From: Eurosta solidaginis
Lineage: Eukaryota; Arthropoda; Insecta; Diptera; Tephritidae
Length of the DNA: 64,000 bases
Assembly (NCBI RefSeq): GCF_040869045.1
Contig: NC_090319.1
Span: 306,702,998 to 306,766,997 of the forward strand
Direction of reading: 5' to 3'
Shown here: piece after piece, positions 11,701 to 22,434 of the stretch
Layout of the letters: the number at the start of each line of letters is the position of its first letter
Position numbering within the stretch: position 1 is the stretch's first letter
Notes under the pieces: generated by a model
What the model saw: only the letters and a program-made list of their open reading frames with translations
What the model was told of the DNA's origin: nothing
The model's database searches: none
Program-made: the position numbers and the translations under genes

Positions 11701-12386
11701 AGAATAATGACATAACATATGATGAAATAATACGTAAATTACCAACAGCTTGTAATTATATACTGGATTACTTTTCAAAAAAGAAGCAGCAGCGGCAGTA
11801 TGATCAGAGTATTAGTACACGTACAACAGTCCTTTTTTTGGGATTTCTTTCAAAAGTTAAGCATTTACCCAAGCGTGTTGAGATTGAGAAGGATGAGCTA
11901 ATTACGTCATGCCCCTTTATTGAGCGGATACGTGAACTAACGTGGCGTTTATTGGCGCATCGTTGCGAACGGGTACGAAAGTTGGCTGCATTAAGTTTTG
12001 TGCGCGCTCATGATTTTCGAATTGAATTGCCACAAGCGTTATTAAGTATTTCTAGCATACTAGGTAATTTATTTGATGAGAATTTTTTGATGGGGCTACT
12101 TTTTACGCTTGTTGAAGGTATATTGCGTTTACAACATGAAAGTTTGCATACAAATAATGTAGGTTGTAAAGAGTTTATACGAAAATTACGCTTTTCATTT
12201 ACGAACTTGAAGTTATCGACTGAGAAATATAAACCCTATACGTTAGCAAAAATGTTGGATATATTTTGTATGGTCGGTCTTAAACGAGATGATAAAATTG
12301 TGCAAACGCTATTTTATAATTCGGCTAACAGCGACTCTATTGGTTATGACGTATGGCAACAAAGCGCAGCAAAATTTGAGAGCTAA
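8781..12386 (+). CDS. THADA: THADA/Trm732-like protein, exons 2-4
   Basis: The family partners the Trm7/FTSJ1 methyltransferase in 2'-O-methylation of tRNA position 32; fly THADA also binds SERCA and affects fat storage (family knowledge). Exons are 8781-10895, 10977-11130 and 11200-12386, making 1196 residues with exon 1. The diagnostic part starts at the end of exon 3: CRHKGAIEAAG, then KLTKR, then STTRRGAGYSIMMLHI in exon 4, which is the DUF2428 core (the family has RHRGAFE and TRRSAG at these places), followed by ALQLFGALIPKIVG. The rest is helical-repeat-like. Intron 2 (10896-10976, GTAAGT...TTGCAG) is 81 bp and open in frame. Intron 3 (11131-11199, GTATTT...TTAG) was chosen because it restores the frame and the family spacing before KL. 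Known THADA proteins are longer after DUF2428, so the C-terminus looks short. It converges with bigmax. Confidence 0.82.
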
Positions 12387-13569
12387 ACAGAGTTCCAAAA
12401 ATGTAACGGTTTAAAAATACGTAAAAACAATATTTTGTTGTCGGCAGATTAAATTTGGACTTCTTGTCTTCACACAGTGTTAAAGAAAAAAGGGTAACAA
12501 TTATTATGCCGGCTAAAAAGAAAATCACACTGTATCGGCTGTCAGCTGAAAAACGGCCTATCTCAATAAGCCTCGTTTATCGCAAATTTCGGTTAGCGAG
12601 TGCTCTATATCAAAGTTTGATAAAAAAAATTTTTTGTATCAAAAAATTCATTGAGATATCCTTTAGAAACATATTCCAAGATAGAACGTTATTATCATAA
12701 ATAAAGATAAGAAGTAGGGGTGGGACTATTCGAATAAAAATTATTCGAATAAAAATTTCTTTTATTCGCCAGTTATTCGTAATTCGAATAATATTTATTC
12801 GAACTTTTTATTCGAATTCCTTTCCTTATTATTCGAATAGTACTATTCTAATTGTAAAATAAAAAAAAAGTCCTGCTGTACTGACTGATCCTTTAGGGGC
12901 CCTGTTTAAATCAAAACCAGTGATTGTTAGTTTAAGTATTTAAGTGCTTAAATTTTTATCTTGCTAAGAGGCTCTATGTTTACTATATGTTTATAATAAT
13001 AATATTATAAAACTATCATTATTTATTAAGACTAATACGAACAAATATACATAAATCATACAAAATATCGTTTGAAGCCAAAACTTGAAATATATGTTTT
13101 GTGAAGTTCATCCAAAAATCGTCAAAAGATAAGATTTTTAGAAAATGTAATTATGCATTCTTATGCATAAATTCCCGTAATCAATGGATTGCATTTGCTG
13201 TTCTCAGTTTTATAAAATAATATTTTAAATCATTAAATGTTTAACAAAGAAAGGAAAGAGTGAGAAAACGAAACCCTAAAAAAACTATACATTCCACTTA
13301 ATGGAGATGTCAATATTATTAAGACCCACATTTTTTCTCTACTAAAAACAAAAAAAAAAAAAAAAACGATTGACTATTTGGCTTAAATTGAAATAAACAA
13401 TTGACTATTTGGCTTAAATTGAATGGCTACATTAAATAATTATGCATAAATTATGTATGATAAAGAATACCCAAAATAAAGTAAAACTGGTACAAACATG
13501 TTAAGTGCCAATAATATTTAGGCGCTATCCATTGGTAGTGTTACGTTTTTTCCAACGTTGGCATCTAAA
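12387..13569. other. convergent intergenic region with ATTCGAATA cluster
   Basis: The region lies between the THADA stop and the bigmax stop. 12725-12850 is packed with ATTCGAATA-type palindromes on both strands. A 27-30 bp direct duplication (GATTGACTATTTGGCTTAAA) sits at about 13368-13424. An AATAAA at 12700 could serve the THADA transcript. No other exon is seen. Confidence 0.55.
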
Positions 13570-14960
13570 TCAACTAAAACCTTCATTGTCTTGCTGTTGT
13601 TGTTTCTGTTGCTTCTGCAACTGAGTCTGCGACATTTGCTGCAAAGTACGACTTAGGATGTTACGTAAAATATGTGGCTTGCAATATTCCTCTAGCCAAG
13701 GTATCACACCTGTTGTTAATTGTTTGAAGTTATCCATTGGTATATGCTGGAATGTTTCAAACATCTCATCCATTATTGCCTGAAACTAGAGAAGAGATAT
13801 TTCTTAGTGGACAAAAAATTTGGTATAAAACAAATATGCATCAAAAATGAGATGAACAAACGTTATGAACCCCTCGAAGATGGGTATGCGCACCGCAATG
13901 GCCTGCCAAGTATACCCGCAGCAATTTTGTTGCACTTGTCATACATTATTTACAAAAAATAAATAACTAAGTGAACGCAGGTAAATCTAACTCCTTGAGC
14001 AAACCCAATACCCAGACGTCCCTTGAAGCCTCCACAGCTACTTACAATGCTTTTACCACCCTTGGGGAAACACATCTCATCAGACGATCGTGTTCATACT
14101 TTAACTGTATGGTCAAAGAGTGTTTATTATTATTATTAGTCCGAGTTATATATGGACGGATCTCCTCATAATGCTTGCGAAAATGTCATACAGTTCGAAA
14201 TATGCCGTGGACTTTTTCATTCTAATAATAGAGGACATAGCATATAAGAATGAGGACTTACTACTTGAAATTTTGCTTCATCTGTTAAACGCTCCTCTTC
14301 AGGCCCCGGATTAGCTTGCTGATGCTGCAGCATATGCTCATAGCTTTGTTGTATTATACGGAGCGCAGCAACTTCCTTTTGTAAAGCAGCACTTTCCTCT
14401 TCTTGTTTTTTCTTCTGCAAATTTAAATAGCCAATGTAATCTATGGATTTCTGCAATATAAGCGCTTTGCTTAATTTATAGCCCGATGCTGAGTCATTTT
14501 GTTGACATGTGGGGACTAGATCTTGAAGACTATCATATCCCTTCTTAATTGCGTCTCGTCTTTTTTGTTCAGCTTGTGTGTGCGCTTCACGGCGTCTCTC
14601 TTTATAGCTTAACGTTGACGAAGACGCAATTGCTGCGTTACTACGCCCATCACAACTATCCTCATCTTCATCTAAAAAAAAAGAAGATACGCAACAGTTC
14701 GAGTTCAGCCATCCCCGCTTTTTCTTTTATTTTTGTTATAGCAAACCTGTATTGTGTGCTGAAGAGTTTGGCGTATGTATGCTACCCTCGCGGCTCTCTT
14801 GAGTATTTGGGTCCGCATCATGATCCATTACCATGGAGCTGTGGTGGTCATCTTGTGATCGCTTGTTATTACCTGTTGGTATGTCTTATATAAAGAAGAA
14901 CAATTATAAGACACAAAATTTACCAAATTCGCTTTGTGCGGAGCTATGTTTTTCCGCCAT
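13570..14960 (-). CDS. bigmax: bigmax (MLX orthologue), bHLH-leucine zipper factor
   Basis: This is the partner of the Mondo/ChREBP glucose-sensing factor; the dimer binds carbohydrate response elements in the nucleus. Four minus-strand exons: 14960-14924, 14872-14747, 14671-14262 and 13785-13570. All junction phases agree (1, 1, 0) and give 262 residues. Residues about 80-135 form the bHLH: RRREAHTQAEQKRRDAIKKG has the H-x3-E-x3-R pattern of E-box binders. The zipper follows (LQKSIDYIGYLNLQKKKQEE). The C-terminal domain includes FQAIMDEMFETF and WLEEYCKPHILRNIL, the MLX dimerisation/cytoplasmic-retention region, then a Q-rich tail. The acceptor TCTCTAG| before TTTCAG was preferred over the TTTCAG| site six bases on because it keeps the family FQ(G/A)IMD. 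Exons 1-2 are low complexity and less certain. Confidence 0.92.
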
Positions 14961-15081
14961 ATTGGTTATATTAAAAAACTTTCCGCACTTTATTAATTTG
15001 CTCAAAAATAAAAAATAAAATACTACTGCTATCAGCTAATCAGAACGTAATTTCACGTAAAAATTACTTTCATGTAACGAA

Positions 15082-15272
15082 ACGTAGCAGAAAGGAGATA
15101 CTGTCACATTTCCAAACAGACAAATGATTTCATATTAGGGGCAGCCAAAATTTGTTACAAAAGCTTCAGCTAATACACGTAGCAGAAATGAGATGTTGCC
15201 ACATTTCCAAACATACAAAGGATTTCATATTAGGGGCGGCCAAATTTGTTACAAAAGCTTCAGCTAATATAC
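15082..15272. repeat. 95-bp tandem duplication upstream of bigmax
   Basis: Two adjacent units, starting ACGTAGCAGAAA at 15082 and 15177, share CACATTTCCAAACA, GATTTCATATTAGGGGC and TTGTTACAAAAGCTTCAGCT with a few differences. It begins about 120 bp upstream of the bigmax ATG, so it falls in its promoter or 5' leader and could affect expression. This is inference from position only. Confidence 0.75.
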
Positions 15273-16010
15273 GTCAAAGCAAATTCAATTCGGAGTGCTG
15301 GCAGTTAAGGCGAATCCATACCAGGTGGTGGCAAAGCGAATTCAACAAATTTGCCGTGCAGAAGAATGTCAAGTGAAAACAAAATTTTCATTGATTTCGA
15401 TTAACTGACATATTGGAGTACAAGGCGTTGTATGGAAAATTATCAAGAAGAAGCAATCAGCTGTTGGGATAACAACTGGTGCTGAATTCGCCTTGGCTGG
15501 CCATTACGAACAGCTTATGCCCGCATTGCTTTTGAATTTCCGTAAAAGGCGGATTTTTGTAAGAGCCTCGTCGGTCGTTTCAGAGCGAAGAAAGCGGTAT
15601 TTTAATGTTATTCTATGGTGCTGTCATAGCGAAGCTAAGTGACCAAAGCGTTTATATTTAACGATGCCATCCCCATGCGCTTTCGGATTCATTATCATGG
15701 CTCACACTTTACTATGCTTAATCAATCAACAAACAAGCGTAAAACAATTGTTTGTAAATTGTTGAGTGGATCGGCGATACCCAGCGGTCATTAATCAAAT
15801 AATCACTAAACAGTTCTATGAATGCGCTCAATGAGCCATAAACAAAGAGGATAGAGATAGGTATGCCTGTCGTAAGAGGCGACTAAAATACCAGATTCAA
15901 AGGATGTGTAGCGCAAGCTCCTTATGGAACTTGATGGTGGGGAGGAAGGCATGGCCTGAAGGTTAAAAATTCATACACATTATACGACGCGACATGTGTT
16001 GGTTAAACTC
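15273..16010. other. intergenic bigmax-Hmu region with a fragment of element S
   Basis: No exon is supported. 15858-15965 carries two pieces of element S on the plus strand (GGTATGCCTGTCGTAAGAGG and GGCATGGCCTGAAGGTT) with the middle deleted. The rest is unassigned. Confidence 0.55.
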
Positions 16011-16014
16011 GGGC

Positions 16015-16560
16015 TTTTAAAAATAAAAGTCCGGAAATAAAAGGGTAATAGTCGAGGTGTCGACTGCTAATACTCTACCTTGACATCAGTATTAATAATC
16101 CGAAGGCGGAAACAAAAATTTTAACTCGCTCAAAAGATATTAACGAAAAACTGAAAAAAGACCCGCGGGTACCTCTGAAACCGGGGGTGGAATCCGTAGT
16201 ATTTTTGCGCAGAACACCTTTCTGCGTTGGCAGCCTTCGGCCGCGTTTATAAAAAATAACCATGGGCTACGTCATGCCAAGTCCGGGTGTGTGGTATAGC
16301 CGTGGCTACCGCCACTGTGATGCACAATTTTTTTTGTGGGTACACACAACAACAACCACATGAAAATCGCCATCTTCAACTGCAAATATGTATCTCCGGA
16401 CAAAGATAAAATTTTTCTTTTCCGCCTACGGTTATTGTTCTCGAGAATAATACGCGTCTTTTGACACCTCTCGATATTTTTGGTAGCGTATTAGCAGTCG
16501 ACCCGTCAACTAGACTTTTACCAATAAAAGTTAAATCCGGACTATTAATTTTTAAGGCCA
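16015..16560. repeat. two adjacent MITE-like repeats
   Basis: 16015-16265 matches 42068-42300 in inverted orientation (GTCGACTGCTAATAC, AATCCGAAGGCGGAAA, GCGCAGAACACCTTTCTGCG). 16320-16545 matches 34395-34615, also inverted (CACATGAAAATCGCCATCTTC; TCGATATTTTT; CAACTAGACTTTTACC). All four share a terminal GTAAAAGTCTA...GTCGACTGC-like end, so they are subfamilies of one non-autonomous repeat. They lie 0.7 kb upstream of Hmu. Confidence 0.62.
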
Positions 16561-17226
16561 ATATAAAAGTCTGGCTTCATAACAAAGAAACGGCTTATCC
16601 GAAATAAAAAATTTGTTTGTCAAAAAATAAAAATACAGATTTTACCTTTATATGTGGACTTTTATGGAAAAAGTTCGAAAAATAAAAGGGATGCATGATT
16701 CGACATGATATTGCTATAGGGATACCTAAGAACTAAAATGTTTTCACCTAGGACAATTTTTTGACCCGGACTTCTCGACTCCGAAAAAAAAAAATATTAT
16801 TTTCCGTCCCTGGTTTCAAGGGATTATGCTAGTTAAACAATTCATCCTCTTTTCAACAATCACAATACATATATATTAATATAAACTTTTTAAAAATGTG
16901 TAGAAATTAAATACTCGAAATTATAATACCCGTCAACAAGGTACACTACAAATAAATATGACTATCCCCTTTGCCATCACTTTAAATTGAACTTGCTTTG
17001 GCCCAAATACTGATAAACATCCAAAATTAAAAATTTAGACAATATGGTAGCATTGGTTGAGAAATTGCCTTCGTGTCGCTGGCCGATTAATTTTTGCAGA
17101 CTAGGTAAAATCAAAGTGAGTGTGTGGTTTATTAATAAAGTGGTTGTTATTGAATAATAAAAAGTGAACTTTTTATGCACAAGATTCCGTAAATTTACCA
17201 TTTTTAAAAGGATAATAAATAACAAC
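16561..17226. other. region upstream of Hmu
   Basis: AT-rich, with no supported exon. The Hmu promoter and 5' leader are expected here. No core promoter motif was identified with confidence. Confidence 0.4.
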
Positions 17227-18001
17227 ATGGGTTTATTATATGGAATCGGTCTTAGGATAGTTAATTTTATGATATTTTTCCTGATCATAATTTTATTACC
17301 GGGTCTGCCACCACGCACTACCTTTCCCTACAAAGCTTTTTAGTAAGTGCAGTATACAATTTAGTATTTTATACTTAAATTGAATGGCGATTTGTTTTAT
17401 TGTTATTATTTATAGTGTTGCACCTGCTAAAGATTTAAAAGGTGCTCTCGAACTCAATCATCATTTAGATGGCGGTGAACGCCTCCTGGAAGGGCGTGTC
17501 TATGGACCGGAATGTTTAATAGCCCGTAAAAACGAAATTTATACCGGCATACATGGTGGAGAAGTGATCAAACTAACAGCCGATCATGTTACACACGTTG
17601 CGAAAATTGGACAACCTTGTGGTATGTTGTTATTTTGTACAGCCGCAGAAATTGATTTCCTATTTGATGTGCATTTTACTGTCTCTCGCTCAATTCGCAG
17701 AAGAAATATATGAAGAGGCACGTTGCGGTCGACCTTTGGGCCTTGCATTCGATACGCAAGGTAATAATATAATTGTGGCTGACGCATACTACGGCATATG
17801 GCAGATAGATCTCAATAACAATCAAAAGAAATTGCTGGTATCGCCACATCAAGAACTCCCTGGGAAAGGTGTAAATCGTAAAGCCAAAATTTTTAACTCG
17901 GTTGCTGTTGATCGGAAGGGTGATATTTATTGGACGGATTCAAGCTCAGATTTTGAAATACTTGATTTGGTATACGCTACTTTTGCAAATCCGTCTGGAC
18001 G
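17227..18001 (+). CDS. Hmu: Hemomucin (APMAP-like), exons 1-3
   Basis: Hemomucin is a haemocyte and gut surface glycoprotein with a strictosidine-synthase-like beta-propeller; the vertebrate relative is APMAP. Exons: 17227-17342 (ATG...TTTTTA|GTAAGT, phase 2), 17416-17621 (TTATAG|...|GTATGT, phase 1) and 17701-18001 (TCGCAG|...|GTAAGT, phase 2). Exon 1 encodes a short cytoplasmic start and a hydrophobic helix (residues about 11-27, NFMIFFLIIILLPG), consistent with a signal anchor and type II topology. Next come LEGRVYGPECLIA, YTGIHGGEVIKL, CGRPLGLAFDTQG and DIYWTDSSSDF, all typical of the family's propeller. The splice choices are forced by continuity of these motifs. The protein continues only after a 24,459-bp intron, at 42461. 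Confidence 0.93.
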
Positions 18002-18437
18002 GTAAGTACTTTTTGAATTATGTATAATAAAAAGTCACAATATGTTCATATGTTGATCTAATATTAAAGAAAGTTTTTAGTATGTATGTATTATTACGCT
18101 ATCGTATCGTGGAATAGATGAAACAGGTTTTTGTTATTTAGTTGCGTATTAGGTACAACCACACATCGCGCGTTTTATTGTAAACAGATGTAATTAAAAA
18201 ATTTTAATTGTTGGAAAAACGCAAACAAAGTTTTATTTTTTCATACAGTTTCATTACAAAAATTAAATTCAAAGACCACTGCGCTGGTCACCTTTGCTCC
18301 TAGGAGTATTCTATGTATGTGAACATAATCTTACCAGTTGGCTGTTGTGGAGTATTTTAAAATCTCGGAAAATAAAATTTTGGATTACCTCAGTTAACAA
18401 TGAAACGGCTGATATGTGCGTATGGGTGTATATGTTG

Positions 18438-20080
18438 TTATACTCAGCTGAGCAGAGCTGACAGAGTATATTAACTTTGTTCGCATAACGGTAATCCGTA
18501 ACGGCATAAACTAACCGAGATAGATATAGACTTATATATATCAAAATGATCTGGGCGAAAAAAGAAATTCATTTAGCCATGTCCGTCCGTCCGTCCGTCC
18601 GTAAACACGATAACTTGAATAAATTTTGAGGTATCTTGATAAAATTTGGTAGGTAGGTTCCTGGGCACTCAGATCGCTTTTAAAATGAACGAAATCGGAC
18701 CATAACCCCAAAATTTCGAAAAACCGAAAAAGGGCGATAATTAATTACCAAAGACGCCTAAAGCGATGAAACTTGGTAGGTAGGTTGAACTTATGACGCA
18801 GAATAGAAAATTAGTAAAATTTTGGACAATAGGCGTGGCACCGCCCACTTTTAAAAGAAGGTAATTTCAAAGTTTTGCAAGCTGTAATTTGGCAATCGTT
18901 GAAGATATCATGAAGAAATTTGGCAGGAACGTTACTCCTTTTACTATATGTGTGCTAAGTAAAAATTAGCAAAATCGGATTACGAACACGCCCACCTAAA
19001 AAAAAATTTTAAAAGTCAAATTTTAACAAAAAAAGTAATATCTTTACAGTATATAAGTAAATTATGTCAACATTCAACTCGAGTAATGATATGGTGCAAC
19101 AGAATACAAAAATAAAAGAAAATTTCAAAATAGGTGTGGCTACGCCCTTTTTCATTTAATTCGTCTAGAATACTTTTAATGCCATAAGTCGAACAAAAAT
19201 CCTTGTGAAATTTGGTGGGGACATAGATTCTATGACGATACCTGTTTTCTATGAAAATGGGCTAAATCGGTTGAAGCCACGCCCAGTTTTTATACACAGT
19301 CGACCGTCTGTCCTTACGCTCGGCCGTTAACGCGATAACTTGCGCAAAAATAGATATACCTTAACTAAACTTAGTTCACGTACTTATGTGAAGTCACTTT
19401 ATCTTGGTATAAAATATGGCCGAAATCCGACTATGACCACGCCCACTTTTCCCATATCGAAAATTACGAAAAATGAAAAAAATGCCATAATTCTATACCA
19501 AATATGAAAAAAGAGATGAAACATGGTAATTGGATTGGTTTATTGACGCAAAATATATCTTTAGAAAAGACTTTGTAAAATGGGTGGTATTAAGTAGAAG
19601 AAAATGAAAAAGTTCTGCAGGGCGAAATCAAACGCCCTTGGAATCTTGGCAGGAATACTGTTCGTGGTATTACATATATAAATAAATAAATTAGCGGTAC
19701 CCGAAAGATGATGTTCTGGGTCACCGTGGTTCACATTTTGGTCGATATCTCGAAAACGCCTTCACATATACAACTAAGGCTCACTCCCTTTTAAAATACT
19801 CATTAACACCTTTCATTTGATACCCATATCGTACAACACACATTCTAGAGTCACCTCTGGTCCACCTTTATGGCGATATCCTGAAATGGCCTCCATCTAT
19901 AAAACTATGCCCCACTCCCTTTTAAAATACTCTTTAAAAACTCATCTCATACAAACACATTCCAGGATTACCCTAGGTTAATTTTGCTAAATGGTGATTT
20001 TCCCCTATTTTGTCTCCAAAGCTCTCAGCTGAGTATGTAATGTTCGGTTACACCCGAACTTAGCCTTCCTTACTTGTTTT
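18438..20080 (+). mobile_element. element C, copy 1 (CTCAGCTGAG-ended repeat)
   Basis: The 1.64-kb repeat starts TATACTCAGCTGAGCAGAGCT, contains a (CCGT)n run near 18588, and many GGCGTGG and CCACGCCCAC boxes. It ends CTCAGCTGAGTATGTAATG followed by the hairpin GTTCGG-TTACAC-CCGAAC and CCTTCCTTACTTG. Other copies are 46277-47049 (same strand, right part missing) and 50867-52683 (opposite strand, full length). No coding capacity. The class is not established. Confidence 0.78.
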
Positions 20081-20919
20081 TGTTTTGTATAATGGATGAA
20101 TGCCAAGTGTGTGCACGTTTCCACAGCTAACTTGCTGGCGACGTCATATATTTAACAAAAAATTATGGTATGAGAATATATCTTTATGCATGTTAATGTA
20201 TATATGTAAATGTATATATGTATGTACATATATGATGTTATTTATACCTTATGATGTTATTTATACCGTATTTTATATTTATTATTATTGGTTCTATACG
20301 TAGTGTGACTTTGACCTTAGCCCTGTTTCCCAAAAGCGGCATCAAGCATCAATCGAACTACTGCTGGTATTGTTGTTGTAGCTATACCTTACCTACCTCC
20401 CAAGGCTAGCTTAACCATCTCTGAAACGATTTGATATTACCACATTTAACCTTCTAGGCCATCCATCCATGACAATATATGTACTCTCTAAGTTTGTTGA
20501 AAAAAAGTGTAAACATTCTTTGTTTGCATAGTTGTACCTAGGATGAGTGCACATGCTCTGTTTATTCTAAACAAATTTAAAATAAACTTATTTGTACAAT
20601 TGTGTTTAAACGGTATACATTCTATGACCCGCTATTAGAATAAAATAAGATAATAGCTGAAAGTTGTTATTGTTTTACCGTAGTTCGTTTCGGTTTGCGA
20701 ACCCAAGTGTTTTCGATACCTCATAGGGTTGACACACTGAACCACTTAATCCCAGTTAATTGAATTAAACTCAAATTGAACTTAACTCATGGAAGAATTC
20801 AGAATTAACCTGCAACTTGAGTTGAATTGCCGTAGTATGCAAGGAAGTTGAAGATGATTATTGGTGCGATTTTCCGTCATACCTTGTCAAATTTAGTTTA
20901 TAGATAAACCTGCTTCGGT
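20081..20919. other. Hmu intron, unassigned DNA with a decayed S-like piece
   Basis: 20365-20470 (TTGTTGTTGTAGC, then TTACCACATTTAACCTTCTAGGCCAT) is a weak minus-strand match to element S. The rest shows only AT-rich DNA and TATG/TGTA simple repeats near 20190-20240. Confidence 0.45.
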
Positions 20920-21287
20920 GTTGTGCCATGTTGTTGTTGTGTCAATGTCCTCTAACCATATTGACCACAATGAGAGGGGTGTTGGTTCCACAATACAGTT
21001 AAAGATATGGTTGGTGTCATGTGGGGACACATTGCAGCAGGACATATGTTCTGTATGTCGGGGTTGATTCTGGATAGGTAAGAGTTTAGCCTGTTACAGT
21101 ACCCAGACCGAAGTTGAGCTAGAGTGACGCGCGTTTTCCTAGGGAGAGTGCGTTCCTCCTCTGCTAGTTTTGGGTATTTGCTTTGAGTACAAGATTCACC
21201 GGGCAATTTCTGGCATAGAGGTCCGACGCCTGTTTGTGGATTTCACTGAGGACCTGCTTGTGCTTTCTAGCTTCATACGGCTGTGTT

Positions 21288-21671
21288 CGTATTTCCTGTT
21301 GTTGTTGTTGTAGCGATAAGGACACTCCCCGAAGGCCTTGGAGTACGTTCCGGTACCAAGCCCGCCCATCTGGAGAACGATTTGTTATTACCACATGCGA
21401 CCTTCTAGGCCATCCCGCCCTTCCACCCTCTAGATCCATGAGGAGCTCGGGGTCGCCAGAGCCTCCGCTGTTAATGAAACAGGATTCGCCACGTATAGGT
21501 GAGGTTGACAATTGGGTTTGAAAAAGCTATATATTGCGCTGGCAACCTGAAAGCGTTGTGCCACACAACCCCTTGAATCTATTTGGTATTTTAGTCGCCT
21601 CTTACGACAGGCATACCTACCGCAGGTATATTCTAACCCCCTAACCCGTTGGGAGGAGTGCCGTATTTCCT
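21288..21671 (-). mobile_element. element S nested in L copy A (first)
   Basis: The target duplication CGTATTTCCT lies at 21288-21297 and 21662-21671. The insert runs from the (GTT)n tail side at 21298 to the CTAACCCGTTGGGAGG end. The empty site can be read in the complete element L at about 37359-37370. Confidence 0.85.
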
Positions 21672-21691
21672 CATAATGCTTACAGAGTTGA

Positions 21692-22124
21692 CTCCTTTAG
21701 CCCACCCCAGCGGGTTAGGGGATCAGAATATACCCGCGGTAGGTATGCCTGTCGTAAGAGGCAACTAAAATACCAGATTCAAGGGGCTGTGTAGCGCAAC
21801 CTTTCAGGTTGCCAGCGCAATATATAGCTTCTCCAAACCCAATTGTTAACCTCACCTATCCGCGGCGAATCCTGTTTCACTAACAGACGAGGCTCTGGCG
21901 ACCCCAAGCTCCTCATGGAACTTTGTGGTAAGGAGGGAGGGAATGGCCTGAAGGTTTAATGTGGCCACATAAATCGTTCCCGAGATGGTCGGGCTAGCAC
22001 CTTAATGGTGCTATGGTACCGGAGCGTACCGGATTTGTATCCGGCAAAGGACCATCACATCGATAACACTCCCCAAAGCCTTCGGGGAGCAACCTTATCG
22101 CTACAACAACAACTCCTTAAGCCC
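21692..22124 (+). mobile_element. element S nested in L copy A (second, opposite orientation)
   Basis: The flanks CTCCTTTAGCCC (21692-21703) and CTCCTTAAGCCC (22113-22124) differ at one base. The empty site in the complete L is CTCCTTAAGCCC near 37386. The insert starts ACCCCAGCGGGTTAGGGG and ends CTACAACAACAA. It lies only about 20 bp from the preceding S insertion and has the opposite orientation. Confidence 0.85.
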
Positions 22125-22344
22125 CTGGGCGGTGCAGGCTCATCAATCAGATGTCTTTTGGGATGCCCAGGTTTCTGGGTATTCAACAGAAACTGGTTAG
22201 CATTTCATTTCTCTCCCTAACGGGGAGTATTATCGCGTCATTATGTAGATGGTGTTCTGGGGACATAAGAAGAAGGCGTTGTGCCATCTTCAGTGCCATT
22301 TTTGTTATTGGAGCTAGTTGAAGAAAACTGCTAGTAACATGTCC

Positions 22345-22434
22345 TGGCACCTGATTGTGGTTCTTCTGTTTGGTGGTTAAACAGATTCTGGTAACACTAT
22401 GGACACATTCAGTCTATGTGATGTCTTTATTGAC
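22345..22434 (+). mobile_element. 3' end of a LINE with CCTAA tail, left part
   Basis: CTGGTAACACTATGGACACA, TTCAGTCTATG and GACCGGCCAGTT also occur, diverged, at 57829-57891. The piece continues after L copy B as AACCTAACCTAATCTAACC (23417-23436). It is the 3' terminus of another LINE family, split by the insertion of L copy B. Confidence 0.6.

Larger units (their letters stand above)
20920..22287 (-). mobile_element. 5'-truncated LINE element L copy A with target duplication
   Basis: The direct repeat GTTGTGCCAT at 20920-20929 and 22278-22287 brackets a minus-strand copy of the 3' end of element L (ORF C-terminus and 3' tail, matching about 36893-37550). The frame is broken by substitutions and by two nested S insertions at 21298-21661 and 21704-22111. 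The coding remnant includes the C-terminal Cys/His cluster region. Confidence 0.88.

Noticed and set aside
21234..21521. Plus-strand 95-codon frame and its minus-strand 115-codon partner
   Set aside because: Both read across the junction of LINE L copy A and the nested element S; they are chimeric and not genes.
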